Shown here in pieces: positions 19,672-28,680 of a DNA stretch of 64,000 nucleotides. Every line of letters begins with the position of its first letter. The first letter of the stretch is position 1. The notes under the pieces were generated by a model that was not told the origin of the DNA, did no database searches, and saw only the letters and a program-made list of their open reading frames with translations. Source of the DNA: Actinacidiphila acidipaludis (GTDB taxonomy: Bacteria; Actinomycetota; Actinomycetes; Streptomycetales; Streptomycetaceae); the NCBI RefSeq assembly GCF_019890725.1, contig NZ_JAINZZ010000017.1:62001-126000 (forward strand). Direction: 5' to 3'. The position numbers and the translations under genes are program-made.

Positions 19672-19731
19672 CCGGGTTCTTCGGTCCCGGCTTCTTCCGT
19701 ACCGGGTTCTTCGGTCCCGGCTTCTTCCGCC
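19672..19731. repeat. Two tandem 30-bp repeats in the gap before the LacI gene end
   Basis: A 30-base unit starting CCGGGTTCTTCGGTCCCGGC occurs at 19672-19701 and again at 19702-19731, differing only in the last two bases. It also contains an internal 15-base sub-repeat (GGTTCTTCGG / GGCTTCTTCC). The rest of the 280-base gap between 19482 and 19761 shows no gene with convincing start or codon use. Confidence 0.7.
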
Positions 19732-19761
19732 CTGGCTGCGTGCGTACCGGGTCCGCGAACC

Positions 19762-20868
19762 TCAGCCCTCTCCGCGTTGCGGCCCCCGCGGCGGGCTGAC
19801 CGTCGTGCGGTGCGGGCGGCGCTGCGAGGAGGCGCGGATGATCAGCTCGGTGGGCATCACCTGCTGCACCGGGTGCTCGGGACCGATCCCCTCGATCGCG
19901 TCGATGAGCAACTGCACGACCGCCGTGCCGATCCGGCGCGGCTGAAGGGAGAGTGTGGTGATCGGCGGATCGGTGCCGGCGTAGCCGCCGCTCTCGCTGC
20001 AGCAGACGAGCAGCAGGTCGTCGGGGACGCGTAACCCGTAGCGGCGGGCGGCGGCGAGCAGGTCGGTGCCGTTGGGGTCGAACAGGCCGTACACGGCGTC
20101 GGGGCGGTCGGGCCGCGCTAGTAAGCGGTCCGCGGCGACGGCGCCGGCACACGGGTCGTGCGCCGGGTACGCCTCGTAGACCGGTTCCTGACCCACGCGT
20201 TGGCACCACTCCAGGTAGGCGGTGGTGGACAGCTTGGTGTACGTGTCGGTGCTGGTTCCGGTCAGCAGCCCGATCCGGCGGGCGCCGGCCGCGGCGAGGT
20301 GGTCGAGGATGCCGAGCACGGCGTCCTCGTGGTCGTTGTCGACCCAGGCGTGCACGGGCAGGCTGCCGGCCGGACGCCCGTCGCTGACCACCGGTACACC
20401 CTGCCGGACGAGTTCGGTGACCACCGGGTCCTGGTCGGACGGGTCGATGACGACGGTGCCGTCCAGCGCGACGTTGCCCCACACGTCGTGACGGGAGGAG
20501 GCGGGCAGGATGACCAGGGCGTAGCCGCGGGCGAGCGCGGCCGAGGTGGCGGCGCGGGCCATCTCCGCGAAGTACGCGAACTCCGTGAAGGTGAACGGTT
20601 CTTCGCCGTACGTCGTCACCGTCAGGCCGATCAGCCCCGATCTGCCGGTCCGGAGGGTGCGCGCGGCGGCGGAGGGGCGGTAGCCCAGCCGGTCGGCGAC
20701 CTCGCGGACATGGCGGCGGGTGGCGTCGGGCAGTCGGCCCTTGCCGTTGAGCGCGTCGGAGACAGTCGTGATCGAGACTCCGGCGGCAGCGGCGACGTCC
20801 CTGATCCCCGCCCGCTCCAGCCGGCGTCCGACGGGGCGGCTCGCCTGGTGTTTCCCTGCTGCTGTCAT
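19762..20868 (-). CDS. LacI-family transcriptional regulator
   Basis: 368 residues from ATG 20868. The N-terminal helix-turn-helix lies at about 21-47 (IRDVAAAAGVSITTVSDALN), followed by the hinge helix RPSAAARTLRTGRSGLIG and a periplasmic-binding-protein-like sensor domain (about 78-345). Such proteins usually repress sugar genes and release DNA on binding a sugar or sugar phosphate. No sugar-use gene is adjacent. The neighbours are a phosphoesterase and the aminotransferase, so the target is elsewhere or is the gene itself. The leader contains two alternative hairpins (20891-20924). The ligand is unknown. Confidence 0.9.
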   Translation of the reverse strand: MTAAGKHQASRPVGRRLERAGIRDVAAAAGVSITTVSDALNGKGRLPDATRRHVREVADRLGYRPSAAARTLRTGRSGLIGLTVTTYGEEPFTFTEFAYFAEMARAATSAALARGYALVILPASSRHDVWGNVALDGTVVIDPSDQDPVVTELVRQGVPVVSDGRPAGSLPVHAWVDNDHEDAVLGILDHLAAAGARRIGLLTGTSTDTYTKLSTTAYLEWCQRVGQEPVYEAYPAHDPCAGAVAADRLLARPDRPDAVYGLFDPNGTDLLAAARRYGLRVPDDLLLVCCSESGGYAGTDPPITTLSLQPRRIGTAVVQLLIDAIEGIGPEHPVQQVMPTELIIRASSQRRPHRTTVSPPRGPQRGEG

Positions 20869-20890
20869 GGCGTGCCGATCCTAGGGCTGT

Positions 20891-20924
20891 CCTGGTCCAT
20901 CCAGCTTCCGGCCGCTGGACCAGG
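20891..20924. promoter_or_regulatory. Nested inverted repeat in the LacI-gene leader
   Basis: CCTGGTCCA (20891-20899) pairs perfectly with TGGACCAGG (20916-20924). A second stem can form between TCCAGC and the GCTGGA that overlaps the first arm, so the two stems exclude each other. This may be an autoregulatory operator or an attenuator. The rest of the 325-base gap (20869-21193) has the divergent promoters, two direct TATGCA repeats and no gene. Confidence 0.4.
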
Positions 20925-21193
20925 CGGAAGAACGGTTTCTGCAAGATCGAACACCGTATGCAAGGTGGAATATGCAGGCGGCAGGCCCTGCGACACGGGA
21001 GATGACCGCTCACCGCCCGTCCGGACCCCGCCATTGGCCCTGTCGCAGCCCTTCCGGCAACTCACTCCTACGGGGGACGCGCGCCACCGCGCACGCCACC
21101 CGGGCATGCGTCCGCGGCCCCCCGCGGACCTGTGGCAGAGCGCACTCCCGCTCGCCTCTCCCCAGTCCTCCGCGCGGCTCGTAGGGTGAGGTC

Positions 21194-22282
21194 ATGACCA
21201 CCCCCAAGCTGCGCGCGGAACTGGACAGCATCCCCACCTACAAGCCCGGGCGACCCCCGGCTGCGGACGAAGACGGGGCCCAGACCGGGCCTGCCTTCAA
21301 GCTGTCCTCGAACGAGAACCCGTACCCTCCGCTGCCCGGGGTCCTGGAGGCGGCGATCGCCGCCGCGGGGTCCATCAACCGCTACCCCGACATGGCCTGT
21401 TCGGCGCTCACCGACGAGCTCGCGGCGCGCTTCGGCGTTCCCGCGGAGCACGTGGCGACCGGCACCGGCTCGGTGGGTGTGGCCCAGCAGCTCCTGCAGG
21501 TGACGTCCGGCCCCGGCGACGAGGTCATCTACGCCTGGCGGTCCTTCGAGGCCTACCCGATCATCACCCGGATCAGCGGCGCGACGGCGGTGCACGTTCC
21601 GCTCGACGCCGACGAGCGGCACGACCTGGACGCGATGGCGGACGCGGTCACCGAGCGCACCCGGCTGATCTTCGTCTGCAACCCGAACAACCCGACCGGC
21701 ACCGTGGTGCGGCGGGCCGCCCTCGAGCGGTTCCTCGACCGGGTGCCGTCCGACGTCCTGGTGGTGCTGGACGAGGCCTACCGGGAGTTCATCACCGACG
21801 AGGAGGTGCCCGACGGCGTCGACCTGTACCGCGAGCGCCCGAACGTCGCGGTGCTGCGGACCTTCTCCAAGGCGTACGGCCTGGCGGGGCTGCGGATCGG
21901 CTTCGCGATCGCGCACGACCCGGTCGCGGCGGCGCTGCGCAAGACCGCGGTGCCCTTCGGCGTGAGCCAGCTCGCCCAGGACGCGGCGGTGGCCAGCCTG
22001 CGCGCCGAGCCCGCGCTGCTGGAGCGGGTGGCCGGTCTGGTGGCCGAGCGCGCCCGGGTGGTCGAGGCGCTGTCGGGCCAGGGCTGGACGGTGGCCGAGA
22101 CCCAGGCGAACTTCGTGTGGCTGCGGCTGGGGGAGCGCACCACGGACTTTGCCGCGCAGTGCGAGCGGGCCGGCGTGACGGTCCGGCCGTTCGCGGGCGA
22201 GGGCGTCCGGATCACCATCGGTGAGGCCGAGGCGAACGCGATCCTGCTGCGGACCGCGGAGTCCTTCCGCAAGGAGCTGTAG
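21194..22282 (+). CDS. pat: HisC-like aromatic/histidinol-phosphate aminotransferase
   Basis: 362 residues from ATG 21194 (GTGAGG just upstream). Fold-type I PLP enzyme of the HisC subfamily. Visible features are [11 protein letters not shown] near 38, the phosphate-binding GTGSVG near 93, NPNNPTG near 163 and the Schiff-base Lys226 in [12 protein letters not shown] second HisC normally sits in the his operon of Streptomyces, so this copy is more likely a phenylalanine/aromatic aminotransferase (Pat), in keeping with pheA 27 kb away. I base Pat versus HisC on context and recalled annotation, not on residues. A strong intrinsic terminator follows. Confidence 0.85.
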   Translation: MTTPKLRAELDSIPTYKPGRPPAADEDGAQTGPAFKLSSNENPYPPLPGVLEAAIAAAGSINRYPDMACSALTDELAARFGVPAEHVATGTGSVGVAQQLLQVTSGPGDEVIYAWRSFEAYPIITRISGATAVHVPLDADERHDLDAMADAVTERTRLIFVCNPNNPTGTVVRRAALERFLDRVPSDVLVVLDEAYREFITDEEVPDGVDLYRERPNVAVLRTFSKAYGLAGLRIGFAIAHDPVAAALRKTAVPFGVSQLAQDAAVASLRAEPALLERVAGLVAERARVVEALSGQGWTVAETQANFVWLRLGERTTDFAAQCERAGVTVRPFAGEGVRITIGEAEANAILLRTAESFRKEL

Positions 22283-22324
22283 CCGGCCTCCGAAGGCCCG
22301 TAGGGCCCGAATTTCCGGGCTTGT

Positions 22325-22359
22325 GCCCCCTGACCCACCCCCGGTGTCAGGGGGCTTTT
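22325..22359 (+). terminator. Intrinsic terminator after the aminotransferase gene
   Basis: GCCCCCTGAC (22325-22334) and GTCAGGGGGC (22346-22355) form a perfect 10-bp stem with an 11-base loop, followed by TTTT at 22356-22359. This separates the aminotransferase gene from the cyd promoter. Confidence 0.93.
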
Positions 22360-22378
22360 CCGCGTGCGCGATACTACT

Positions 22379-22402
22379 TTGTGAATGTATTCACGTTCAC
22401 AA
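22379..22402 (+). promoter_or_regulatory. Rex operator(s) of the cyd operon
   Basis: The arms TTGTGAA (22379-22385) and TTCACAA (22396-22402) flank a central ATTCACG, so that a Rex-type dyad GTGAATGTATTCAC (22381-22394, 12 of 14 positions symmetric) and a second overlapping arm are present. Rex of Streptomyces binds TGTGAAC-N2-GTTCACA-type sites and represses cydABCD when NADH is low. The site is about 85-105 bases before the cydA start. Confidence 0.88.
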
Positions 22403-22485
22403 GCGGATGTGGCGTACCCCTACGTCATGTCTTGTCAGGTGAACCCGGGCGAAGGACTCGCCCGAGCGGAAAGGGAGGCGAAACC

Positions 22486-23994
22486 GTGCAGATCGCGCTG
22501 GGATCGCTGGACATCGCCCGCTGGCAGTTCGGTATCACGACCGTCTACCACTTCCTCTTCGTGCCGCTGACGATCTCGCTGTCCGCGATGACCGCGGCAC
22601 TGCAGACCGCCTGGGTGCGGACCGGCAAGGACAAGTACCTCCAGGCGACCAAGTTCTGGGGCAAGCTCTTCCTGATCAACATCGCCATGGGCGTCGTCAC
22701 CGGCATCGTGCAGGAGTTCCAGTTCGGCATGAACTGGTCCGCCTACTCGCGCTTCGTCGGCGACATCTTCGGCGCCCCGCTGGCCTTCGAGGCGCTCATC
22801 GCCTTCTTCTTCGAGTCGACCTTCATCGGCCTGTGGATCTTCGGCTGGGACAAGCTGCCGAAGAAGATCCACCTGGGCTGCATCTGGATGGTCTCGCTCG
22901 GCACGGTCCTGTCCGCCTACTTCATCCTGGCCGCCAACTCCTGGATGCAGCACCCGGTCGGCTACCACTACAACCCGAAGACCAAGCGGGCCGAGCTCGA
23001 CGACTTCCTCGCGGTGCTCACCCAGAACACCGCCCTCGCCCAGTTCTTCCACACCATGTCGGCCGCCTTCCTCACCGGCGCCGCGTTCATGATCGGAATC
23101 TGCGCCTACCACCTGGCCCGCAAGAAGCACATCGCGGTGATGCGCTCCTCGCTGCGGATGGCGCTGGTGGTGGCGGTGGTGGCGGGCGCGCTCACCGCGA
23201 TCAGCGGGGACACCCTCGGCAAGGTCATGTTCAAGCAGCAGCCGATGAAGATGGCGGCGGCCGAGGCGCTGTGGGACGGCCAGAAGGGCGCGCCGTTCTC
23301 GATCTTCGCGGTCGGCGATGTGAACAAGGGCCACAACGAGGTGGCCGTCGAGGTGCCCAACCTGCTGTCCTTCCTCGCCACCGACGACTTCGGCTCCTAC
23401 GTCGGCGGCATCAACGACGTGAACAAGGCCGAGCAGCAGAAGTTCGGCCCCGGCGACTACCGGCCCAACATCCCCGTCGCGTACTGGGGATTCCGCTGGA
23501 TGATCGGCTTCGGCGTCATCTCGATCGGGGTCGGCGCGGCCGGGCTGTGGCTGACCCGCAGAAGGTTCTGGCTCGCACCGGAGCACCGGACAGGCGAGGA
23601 CGAAGTGCCGCATCTGATGCTCACCCGGGGTCTGCGGATCAACGAGGGGCTGTCCCGCTGGTACTGGCGGATCGCCCTGCTGACCATGGTCTTCCCGTTG
23701 CTCGCCAACTCCTGGGGCTGGATCTTCACCGAGACCGGCCGCCAGCCCTGGGTGGTCTACGGGGTGCTGCGCACCAAGGATGCGGTCTCCCCCGGCGTCT
23801 CGGCCGGCGAAGTGCTCACCTCGGTGATCGTCTTCACGGCCCTGTACGCGGTGCTCGCCGTCATCGAGGTGCGGCTGCTGGTCAAGTACGTCAAGGCCGG
23901 CCCACCCGAGCTGACGGACGACGACCGCCGCTCCCCCACCCGGATCGGCGGCGACCGCGAGGACGCCGACCGGCCGATGGCCTTCTCGTACTGA
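22486..23994 (+). CDS. cydA: Cytochrome bd ubiquinol/menaquinol oxidase subunit I
   Basis: 502 residues starting at GTG 22486, which has AAGGGAGG 7 bases upstream; the open frame extends further 5' but through the terminator and operator. Subunit I of the bd oxidase holds haems b558, b595 and d and oxidises quinol. The N-terminal SLDIARWQFGITTVYHFLF carries the early haem-ligand His. The family signature GRQPW is at 418-422. About nine membrane helices are expected. The quinol-binding Q loop is of the short Gram-positive type. It is the first gene of cydA-cydB-cydDC under a Rex operator, so it should be induced at low oxygen. Confidence 0.97.
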   Translation: MQIALGSLDIARWQFGITTVYHFLFVPLTISLSAMTAALQTAWVRTGKDKYLQATKFWGKLFLINIAMGVVTGIVQEFQFGMNWSAYSRFVGDIFGAPLAFEALIAFFFESTFIGLWIFGWDKLPKKIHLGCIWMVSLGTVLSAYFILAANSWMQHPVGYHYNPKTKRAELDDFLAVLTQNTALAQFFHTMSAAFLTGAAFMIGICAYHLARKKHIAVMRSSLRMALVVAVVAGALTAISGDTLGKVMFKQQPMKMAAAEALWDGQKGAPFSIFAVGDVNKGHNEVAVEVPNLLSFLATDDFGSYVGGINDVNKAEQQKFGPGDYRPNIPVAYWGFRWMIGFGVISIGVGAAGLWLTRRRFWLAPEHRTGEDEVPHLMLTRGLRINEGLSRWYWRIALLTMVFPLLANSWGWIFTETGRQPWVVYGVLRTKDAVSPGVSAGEVLTSVIVFTALYAVLAVIEVRLLVKYVKAGPPELTDDDRRSPTRIGGDREDADRPMAFSY

Positions 23995-24012
23995 GCAGCT
24001 GAGGAGCGCGAC

Positions 24013-25017
24013 ATGCATCTCCACGACGTGTGGTTCGTCCTGATAGCCGTCCTGTGGACGGGCTACTTCTTCCTCGAGGGGTTCGACTTCGGAGTCGGCA
24101 TCCTCACCAAGCTGCTCGCCCGCGACCGCGCCGAGCGCCGGGTGCTGATCAACACCATCGGCCCGGTGTGGGACGGCAACGAGGTGTGGCTGCTCACCGC
24201 GGGCGGTGCGACCTTCGCCGCCTTCCCCGAGTGGTACGCCACCCTCTTCTCCGGCTTCTACCTGCCGCTGCTGGTCATCCTGGTCTGCCTGATCGTGCGC
24301 GGTGTGGCCTTCGAGTACCGGGCCAAGCGGCCGGACGAGCGCTGGCAGCGGAACTGGGAGCACGCGATCTTCTGGACCTCGCTGGTGCCCGCGGTGCTGT
24401 GGGGCGTGGCCTTCGCCAACATCGCCCGCGGGGTGAAGATCGACGCCGCCAAGGACTACGTCGGCAGCGTCTGGGACCTGTTCAACGGCTACGCCCTGCT
24501 GGGCGGACTGGTCACGCTGACCCTCTTCACCTTCCACGGCGCGGTGTTCGTCTCGCTGAAGACCGTCGGCCCGATCCGGGAACGCGCCCGGGCACTGGCC
24601 AGCGTGGCCGGAGTGGTCGCGGCCGTCGCGGCGGCGGCCTTCCTGATCTGGACCCAGGCGCACAGTGGCGACACCTGGAGTCTGGTGGCGCTGATCGTGG
24701 CAGTGGCCGCGCTCGCGGCGGCCGTCGGTGCGAACCTCGCGGGCCGCGAGGGCTGGGCGTTCGCCTGCTCCGGGATCACCATCGCCGCCGCGGTGGCGAT
24801 GCTGTTCCTCTCGCTGTTCCCGGACGTGATGCCCTCCAGCCTCAACAGCGACTGGTCCCTGACCGTCACCAACGCCTCGGCGACCCCGTACACCCTGCGG
24901 ATCATGACCTGGTGCGCGGGCATCGCGACGCCGCTGGTGCTGCTCTACCAGGGCTGGACCTACTGGGTGTTCCGCAAGCGCATCGGCACGCAGCACATCG
25001 CGGAAAGCCTGCACTGA
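24013..25017 (+). CDS. cydB: Cytochrome bd oxidase subunit II
   Basis: 334 residues from ATG 24013 with GAGGAG upstream, 18 bases after cydA. The start MHLHDVWFVLIAVLWTGYFF and the motif GPVWDGNEVWLLTAGGATFAAFP are typical of CydB. About eight or nine membrane helices are present. CydB pairs with CydA in the membrane and completes the quinol oxidase. It is probably cotranscribed with cydA and with cydDC, although two parS sites lie in the 46-base gap that follows. Confidence 0.96.
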   Translation: MHLHDVWFVLIAVLWTGYFFLEGFDFGVGILTKLLARDRAERRVLINTIGPVWDGNEVWLLTAGGATFAAFPEWYATLFSGFYLPLLVILVCLIVRGVAFEYRAKRPDERWQRNWEHAIFWTSLVPAVLWGVAFANIARGVKIDAAKDYVGSVWDLFNGYALLGGLVTLTLFTFHGAVFVSLKTVGPIRERARALASVAGVVAAVAAAAFLIWTQAHSGDTWSLVALIVAVAALAAAVGANLAGREGWAFACSGITIAAAVAMLFLSLFPDVMPSSLNSDWSLTVTNASATPYTLRIMTWCAGIATPLVLLYQGWTYWVFRKRIGTQHIAESLH

Positions 25018-25036
25018 TGGCCCGGCACTCGCGAAT

Positions 25037-25050
25037 GTTCCACGTGGAAC
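25037..25050. other. parS-type site (GTTCCACGTGGAAC) in the cydB-cydDC gap
   Basis: Perfect palindrome, extended outside by T and A (TGTTCCACGTGGAACA). It is the left member of a pair; the centres are 29 bases apart. Confidence 0.82.
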
Positions 25051-25063
25051 AGCGCGAAAGGGG

Positions 25064-28000
25064 ATGTTTCACGTGAAACCTGTCGACCCTCGACTCGTGC
25101 GGCACGCCCGGACGACCGGCGCCTTCCTCGCCGGATCCGTCCTGCTCGGCCTGGTAGGAGCCGTGCTCCTGGTCGTCCAGGCCACGCTCATCGCCGATGT
25201 GGTGGTCGGCGGCTTCCAGCACGGGGACTCCCTCGGGGCACTGCGGGGTGACCTGCTGGGCCTGGTCGCGGTCGCGGGAGGCCGGGCACTGGTGGCCTGG
25301 CTCACCGAACTGTGCGCCCACCGGGCCGGAGCGGCCGTGAAGTCGGAGCTGCGGCGCCGGCTGCTGGAGCGGGCGACCGCTCTCGGGCCCGCCTGGCTCA
25401 GCGGCCGGCGCAGCGGCGAACTCACCACGCTCGCCACACGCGGCATCGACGCCCTGGACGACTACTTCGCCCGCTACCTGCCGCAGCTGGGTCTCGCGGC
25501 GGTGGTGCCCGCGGTCGTCCTGGCCCGGATCGCCACCGCCGACTGGGTGTCGGCGCTGACCATCGTGATCACGCTGCCGCTCATCCCGCTGTTCATGGTG
25601 CTCGTGGGCTGGGCCACCCGGGAGCGGATGGACCGCCAGTGGCGGCTGCTCTCCCGGCTGTCCGGGCACTTCCTCGACGTCGTCGCCGGGCTGCCCACAC
25701 TCAGGGTGTTCGGCCGGGCCAAGGTCCAGGCCGAGAACATCCGGGCCATCACCGGCGAGTACCGGCGCGCCACGCTGCGGACCCTGCGGATCGCGTTCCT
25801 CTCGTCCTTCGTCCTGGAACTGCTCGCGACGATCTCGGTGGCCCTGGTCGCCGTCGGCATCGGCATGCGGCTGGTGCACGGCGAACTGGACCTGCGTACC
25901 GGCCTGCTGGTGCTGGTGCTGGCGCCCGAGGCCTATCTGCCGCTGCGGCAGGTGGGCGCGCAGTACCACGCGGCGGCGGAGGGACTGGCCGCCGCCGAGG
26001 AGGTCTTCGCGGTCCTGGAGGCCGAACCGGCCCGCGTCCCTGGTGACCTGGCCGCCCCCGACCTGCGCACCACCGTCATCACCGTGGACGGCGTCGAGGT
26101 GCGGCAGGACGGGCTGCTGGCGCCCACCACCCTGCGCGTCACACCCGGCGAGACCGTGGCGGTCACCGGACCGAGCGGGGTGGGCAAGTCGACGCTGCTC
26201 AACGCCCTGCTCGGCTTCGCGGTCCCCGCGGCCGGGCGGATCCTGGTCGACGGTGTCGACCTCGCCCGGATCGACCCGGCGTCCTGGCACGCCCAGATCG
26301 CCTGGGTGCCGCAGCGTCCGCACCTGTTCGCGGGCACAGTCGCCGAGAACGTGCGCCTGGCCCGTCCGGACGCCACCGACACGGAGATCCTGGCCGCGCT
26401 GTCCGCGGCCGGCGTCCGTGACTTCGCCGGCCCCGGCACCGTGCTGGGTGAGGACGGGGCCGGACTGTCCGCGGGGCAGCGCCAGCGCCTCGCCCTGGCC
26501 CGGGCGTTCCTCGCCGACCGCCCCCTGCTGCTGCTCGACGAGCCGACAGCTCATCTCGACGGTGACACCGAGGCGTCGGTCATCACGGCGCTGCGGCGTC
26601 TCACCCGTGGCCGCACGGTCATGATGACCGCCCACCGCCCGGCCCTGCTGCCCCTGGCCGACCGCGTGCACGCACTGGCCTTCCCCCTACCGGCCGACGA
26701 CGCCGCACGCGTCACCCCGGCCGCCACCGCACGGCCGCTGCCCGCCGAGATGCCCGGGAGCGGGCTCACCGAGGCCACCGCCAGCGTGACGGCGCTCCCG
26801 CCGCGGGTTCCCGCGCCCCGGACCGCGGACCCGGCGGCGGACCGGAAGCCGCGCGACACCCCCTCCGGCGGCAGCCGGCTGATGGCCGGGCCGGTCACCG
26901 GACTGGTGCGGGCACCGGGATTCCTGCGGCGTCTCACCGGCGCGGCCGCGCTCGGTGTCCTCGCGCTCGGCTGCGCGGTGGGTCTGATGGGGACCTCCGG
27001 CTGGCTCATCAGCCGGGCCGCCCAGCAGCCCCCGGTGCTCTATCTGATGGTGGCCGTGACGGCTACCCGGACGTTCGGCATCGGACGCGCCGTCTTCCGC
27101 TACGCCGAGCGCCTGCTGGGCCACGACGCGGTGTTCCGGGCGCTGGCCGAGGTACGCGTCGGGGTGTTCCGGCGGCTGGAGCGGCTCGCGCCCGCCGGGC
27201 TGGGCACCACCGCGCGCGGCGACCTGCTGTCCCGGCTGGTCGCGGACGTCGACGCGGTGCAGGACTGGTTCCTGCGCTGGCTGCTCCCGGCGCTCGTCGC
27301 GGGCGCCACCGCCGTGCTCACCGCGGTCGCCGTCGGCTGGCTGCTGCCGGCCGCGGGCATCCTGCTCGGCGTCGGCCTGCTCCTCGCCGGAGTGGCCGTC
27401 CCCGCGCTGTCGGCGGCGGTCGCCCGCCGGACCGAGGACCGCGTCGCCCCGGTGCGCGGGGAGCTGTCCTCGCGGGTCCTCGGCCTGTTCACCGGCACCG
27501 CGGAGCTCACCGTCACGGGCGCGCTGCCCGCACGCCGGGAGGAGACCGCCGCGACCGACCATGAACTGCGGCGTATCGCCGCGCGCTCGGCCGCCGCGAC
27601 CGCGCTGGGAGCCGGTCTCACCGCCCTCATCACCGGCCTGACCGTCACCGGCTGCGCCGCCGTGGGCGTGCAGGCGGTCGCAGCCCACCGGGTGCACGGC
27701 GTCCTGCTGGCCGTCCTGGTGCTGACGCCCCTGGCCGCGTTCGAGGCCGTCGCCGGGATGCCGGCCGCCGTCCAGCAGCGGCAGCGCAGCCGCCGCGCGG
27801 CCGAACGCGTACGGGAGGTCCTGGACGCTCCGGTGCCCGTCCAAGAGCCGCGGCACCCGGCGCCCGCGCCCGCCACGCCCTACCCCGTCGTCCTGCGCGG
27901 CGTGACGGCACGTCACCCCGGCCAGGCGGAACCGGCCGTGTCCGGGCTGGACCTCACGCTCACCGAGGGCCGCCGCGTCGCGGTCGTCGGCGCGTCCGGC

Positions 28001-28621
28001 GCGGGCAAGACGACGCTGGCGCACGTCCTGCTGCGGTTCCTCGACGCCGAAGACGGTTCGTACACCCTCGCCGGGCAGGAGGCGTCGGGGCTCGACGGCG
28101 ACGACGTCCGGCGGCTGGTCGGTCTGTGCGCCCAGGACGCGCACGTCTTCGACAGCACCGTGCGGGAGAACCTGCGGCTCGCCCGCCCGGGCGCGGGAGA
28201 CGACGAGTTGCGGGCGGCCCTGGCGGCGGCCCGCCTCGACGTGGACCTGGACCTGGCGGTCGGCGAACACGGCGCCCGTCTGTCGGGCGGGATGCGGCAG
28301 CGGCTGGCCCTGGCCCGGGCGCTGCTGGCCGACTTCCCCGTTCTGGTCCTGGACGAGCCCGCCGAGCACCTGGACCTGCCCACCGCCGACGCCCTCACCG
28401 CCGACCTGCTGGCGGCGACCCGCGGCCGGACGACCGTCATCATCACGCACCGCCTGGCCGGGCTGGCCGGCGGCGCCGTGGACGAGATCGTCGTCCTGGA
28501 CGGAGGCCGCGTCGTGCAGCGCGGTGGCTACGCCGAACTGGCGGCGGCGGACGGCCCGTTCCGCCGCACCCTGCGGAAGGAGCAGGCCGCCGAACCGGTG
28601 CCGGCGGCCGCGGCGGCCTGA
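25064..28621 (+). CDS. cydDC: Fused CydD-CydC ABC exporter for cytochrome bd assembly
   Basis: 1185 residues from ATG 25064 (AAAGGGG upstream). Two complete exporter halves sit in one chain. The first has six helices, Walker A GPSGVGKST at about 369-377, signature LSAGQRQRLALARA near 468 and LLLLDEPTAHLD. A Pro/Ala-rich linker spans about 560-620. The second has six helices, Walker A GASGAGKTT near 976, signature LSGGMRQRLALARA near 1072 and LVLDEPAEHLD. In E. coli CydD and CydC are separate and export cysteine/glutathione needed for bd oxidase maturation; the fused form is usual in Streptomyces. It completes the Rex-controlled cyd operon. Confidence 0.95.
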   Translation: MFHVKPVDPRLVRHARTTGAFLAGSVLLGLVGAVLLVVQATLIADVVVGGFQHGDSLGALRGDLLGLVAVAGGRALVAWLTELCAHRAGAAVKSELRRRLLERATALGPAWLSGRRSGELTTLATRGIDALDDYFARYLPQLGLAAVVPAVVLARIATADWVSALTIVITLPLIPLFMVLVGWATRERMDRQWRLLSRLSGHFLDVVAGLPTLRVFGRAKVQAENIRAITGEYRRATLRTLRIAFLSSFVLELLATISVALVAVGIGMRLVHGELDLRTGLLVLVLAPEAYLPLRQVGAQYHAAAEGLAAAEEVFAVLEAEPARVPGDLAAPDLRTTVITVDGVEVRQDGLLAPTTLRVTPGETVAVTGPSGVGKSTLLNALLGFAVPAAGRILVDGVDLARIDPASWHAQIAWVPQRPHLFAGTVAENVRLARPDATDTEILAALSAAGVRDFAGPGTVLGEDGAGLSAGQRQRLALARAFLADRPLLLLDEPTAHLDGDTEASVITALRRLTRGRTVMMTAHRPALLPLADRVHALAFPLPADDAARVTPAATARPLPAEMPGSGLTEATASVTALPPRVPAPRTADPAADRKPRDTPSGGSRLMAGPVTGLVRAPGFLRRLTGAAALGVLALGCAVGLMGTSGWLISRAAQQPPVLYLMVAVTATRTFGIGRAVFRYAERLLGHDAVFRALAEVRVGVFRRLERLAPAGLGTTARGDLLSRLVADVDAVQDWFLRWLLPALVAGATAVLTAVAVGWLLPAAGILLGVGLLLAGVAVPALSAAVARRTEDRVAPVRGELSSRVLGLFTGTAELTVTGALPARREETAATDHELRRIAARSAAATALGAGLTALITGLTVTGCAAVGVQAVAAHRVHGVLLAVLVLTPLAAFEAVAGMPAAVQQRQRSRRAAERVREVLDAPVPVQEPRHPAPAPATPYPVVLRGVTARHPGQAEPAVSGLDLTLTEGRRVAVVGASGAGKTTLAHVLLRFLDAEDGSYTLAGQEASGLDGDDVRRLVGLCAQDAHVFDSTVRENLRLARPGAGDDELRAALAAARLDVDLDLAVGEHGARLSGGMRQRLALARALLADFPVLVLDEPAEHLDLPTADALTADLLAATRGRTTVIITHRLAGLAGGAVDEIVVLDGGRVVQRGGYAELAAADGPFRRTLRKEQAAEPVPAAAAA
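25066..25079. other. parS consensus site (GTTTCACGTGAAAC) over the cydDC start
   Basis: Exact match to the 14-bp Streptomyces/Bacillus ParB site. Its left end lies within the start region of cydDC (ATG 25064), so the site encodes the first residues Met-Phe-His-Val-Lys. This is the only full-consensus copy in the window. Confidence 0.92.
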
Positions 28622-28680
28622 GGGCACGCCCGCGTCAACGGCGGATCCAGGACCAACTCGGAGAGGGTGCCGGCGTCCGC

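Noticed and set aside
22435..25014. 859-codon minus-strand frame opposite cydA and cydB
   Set aside because: Shadow of the cyd genes; the amino-acid composition is His/Arg/Gly-rich with no domain, while the plus strand encodes well-known proteins.
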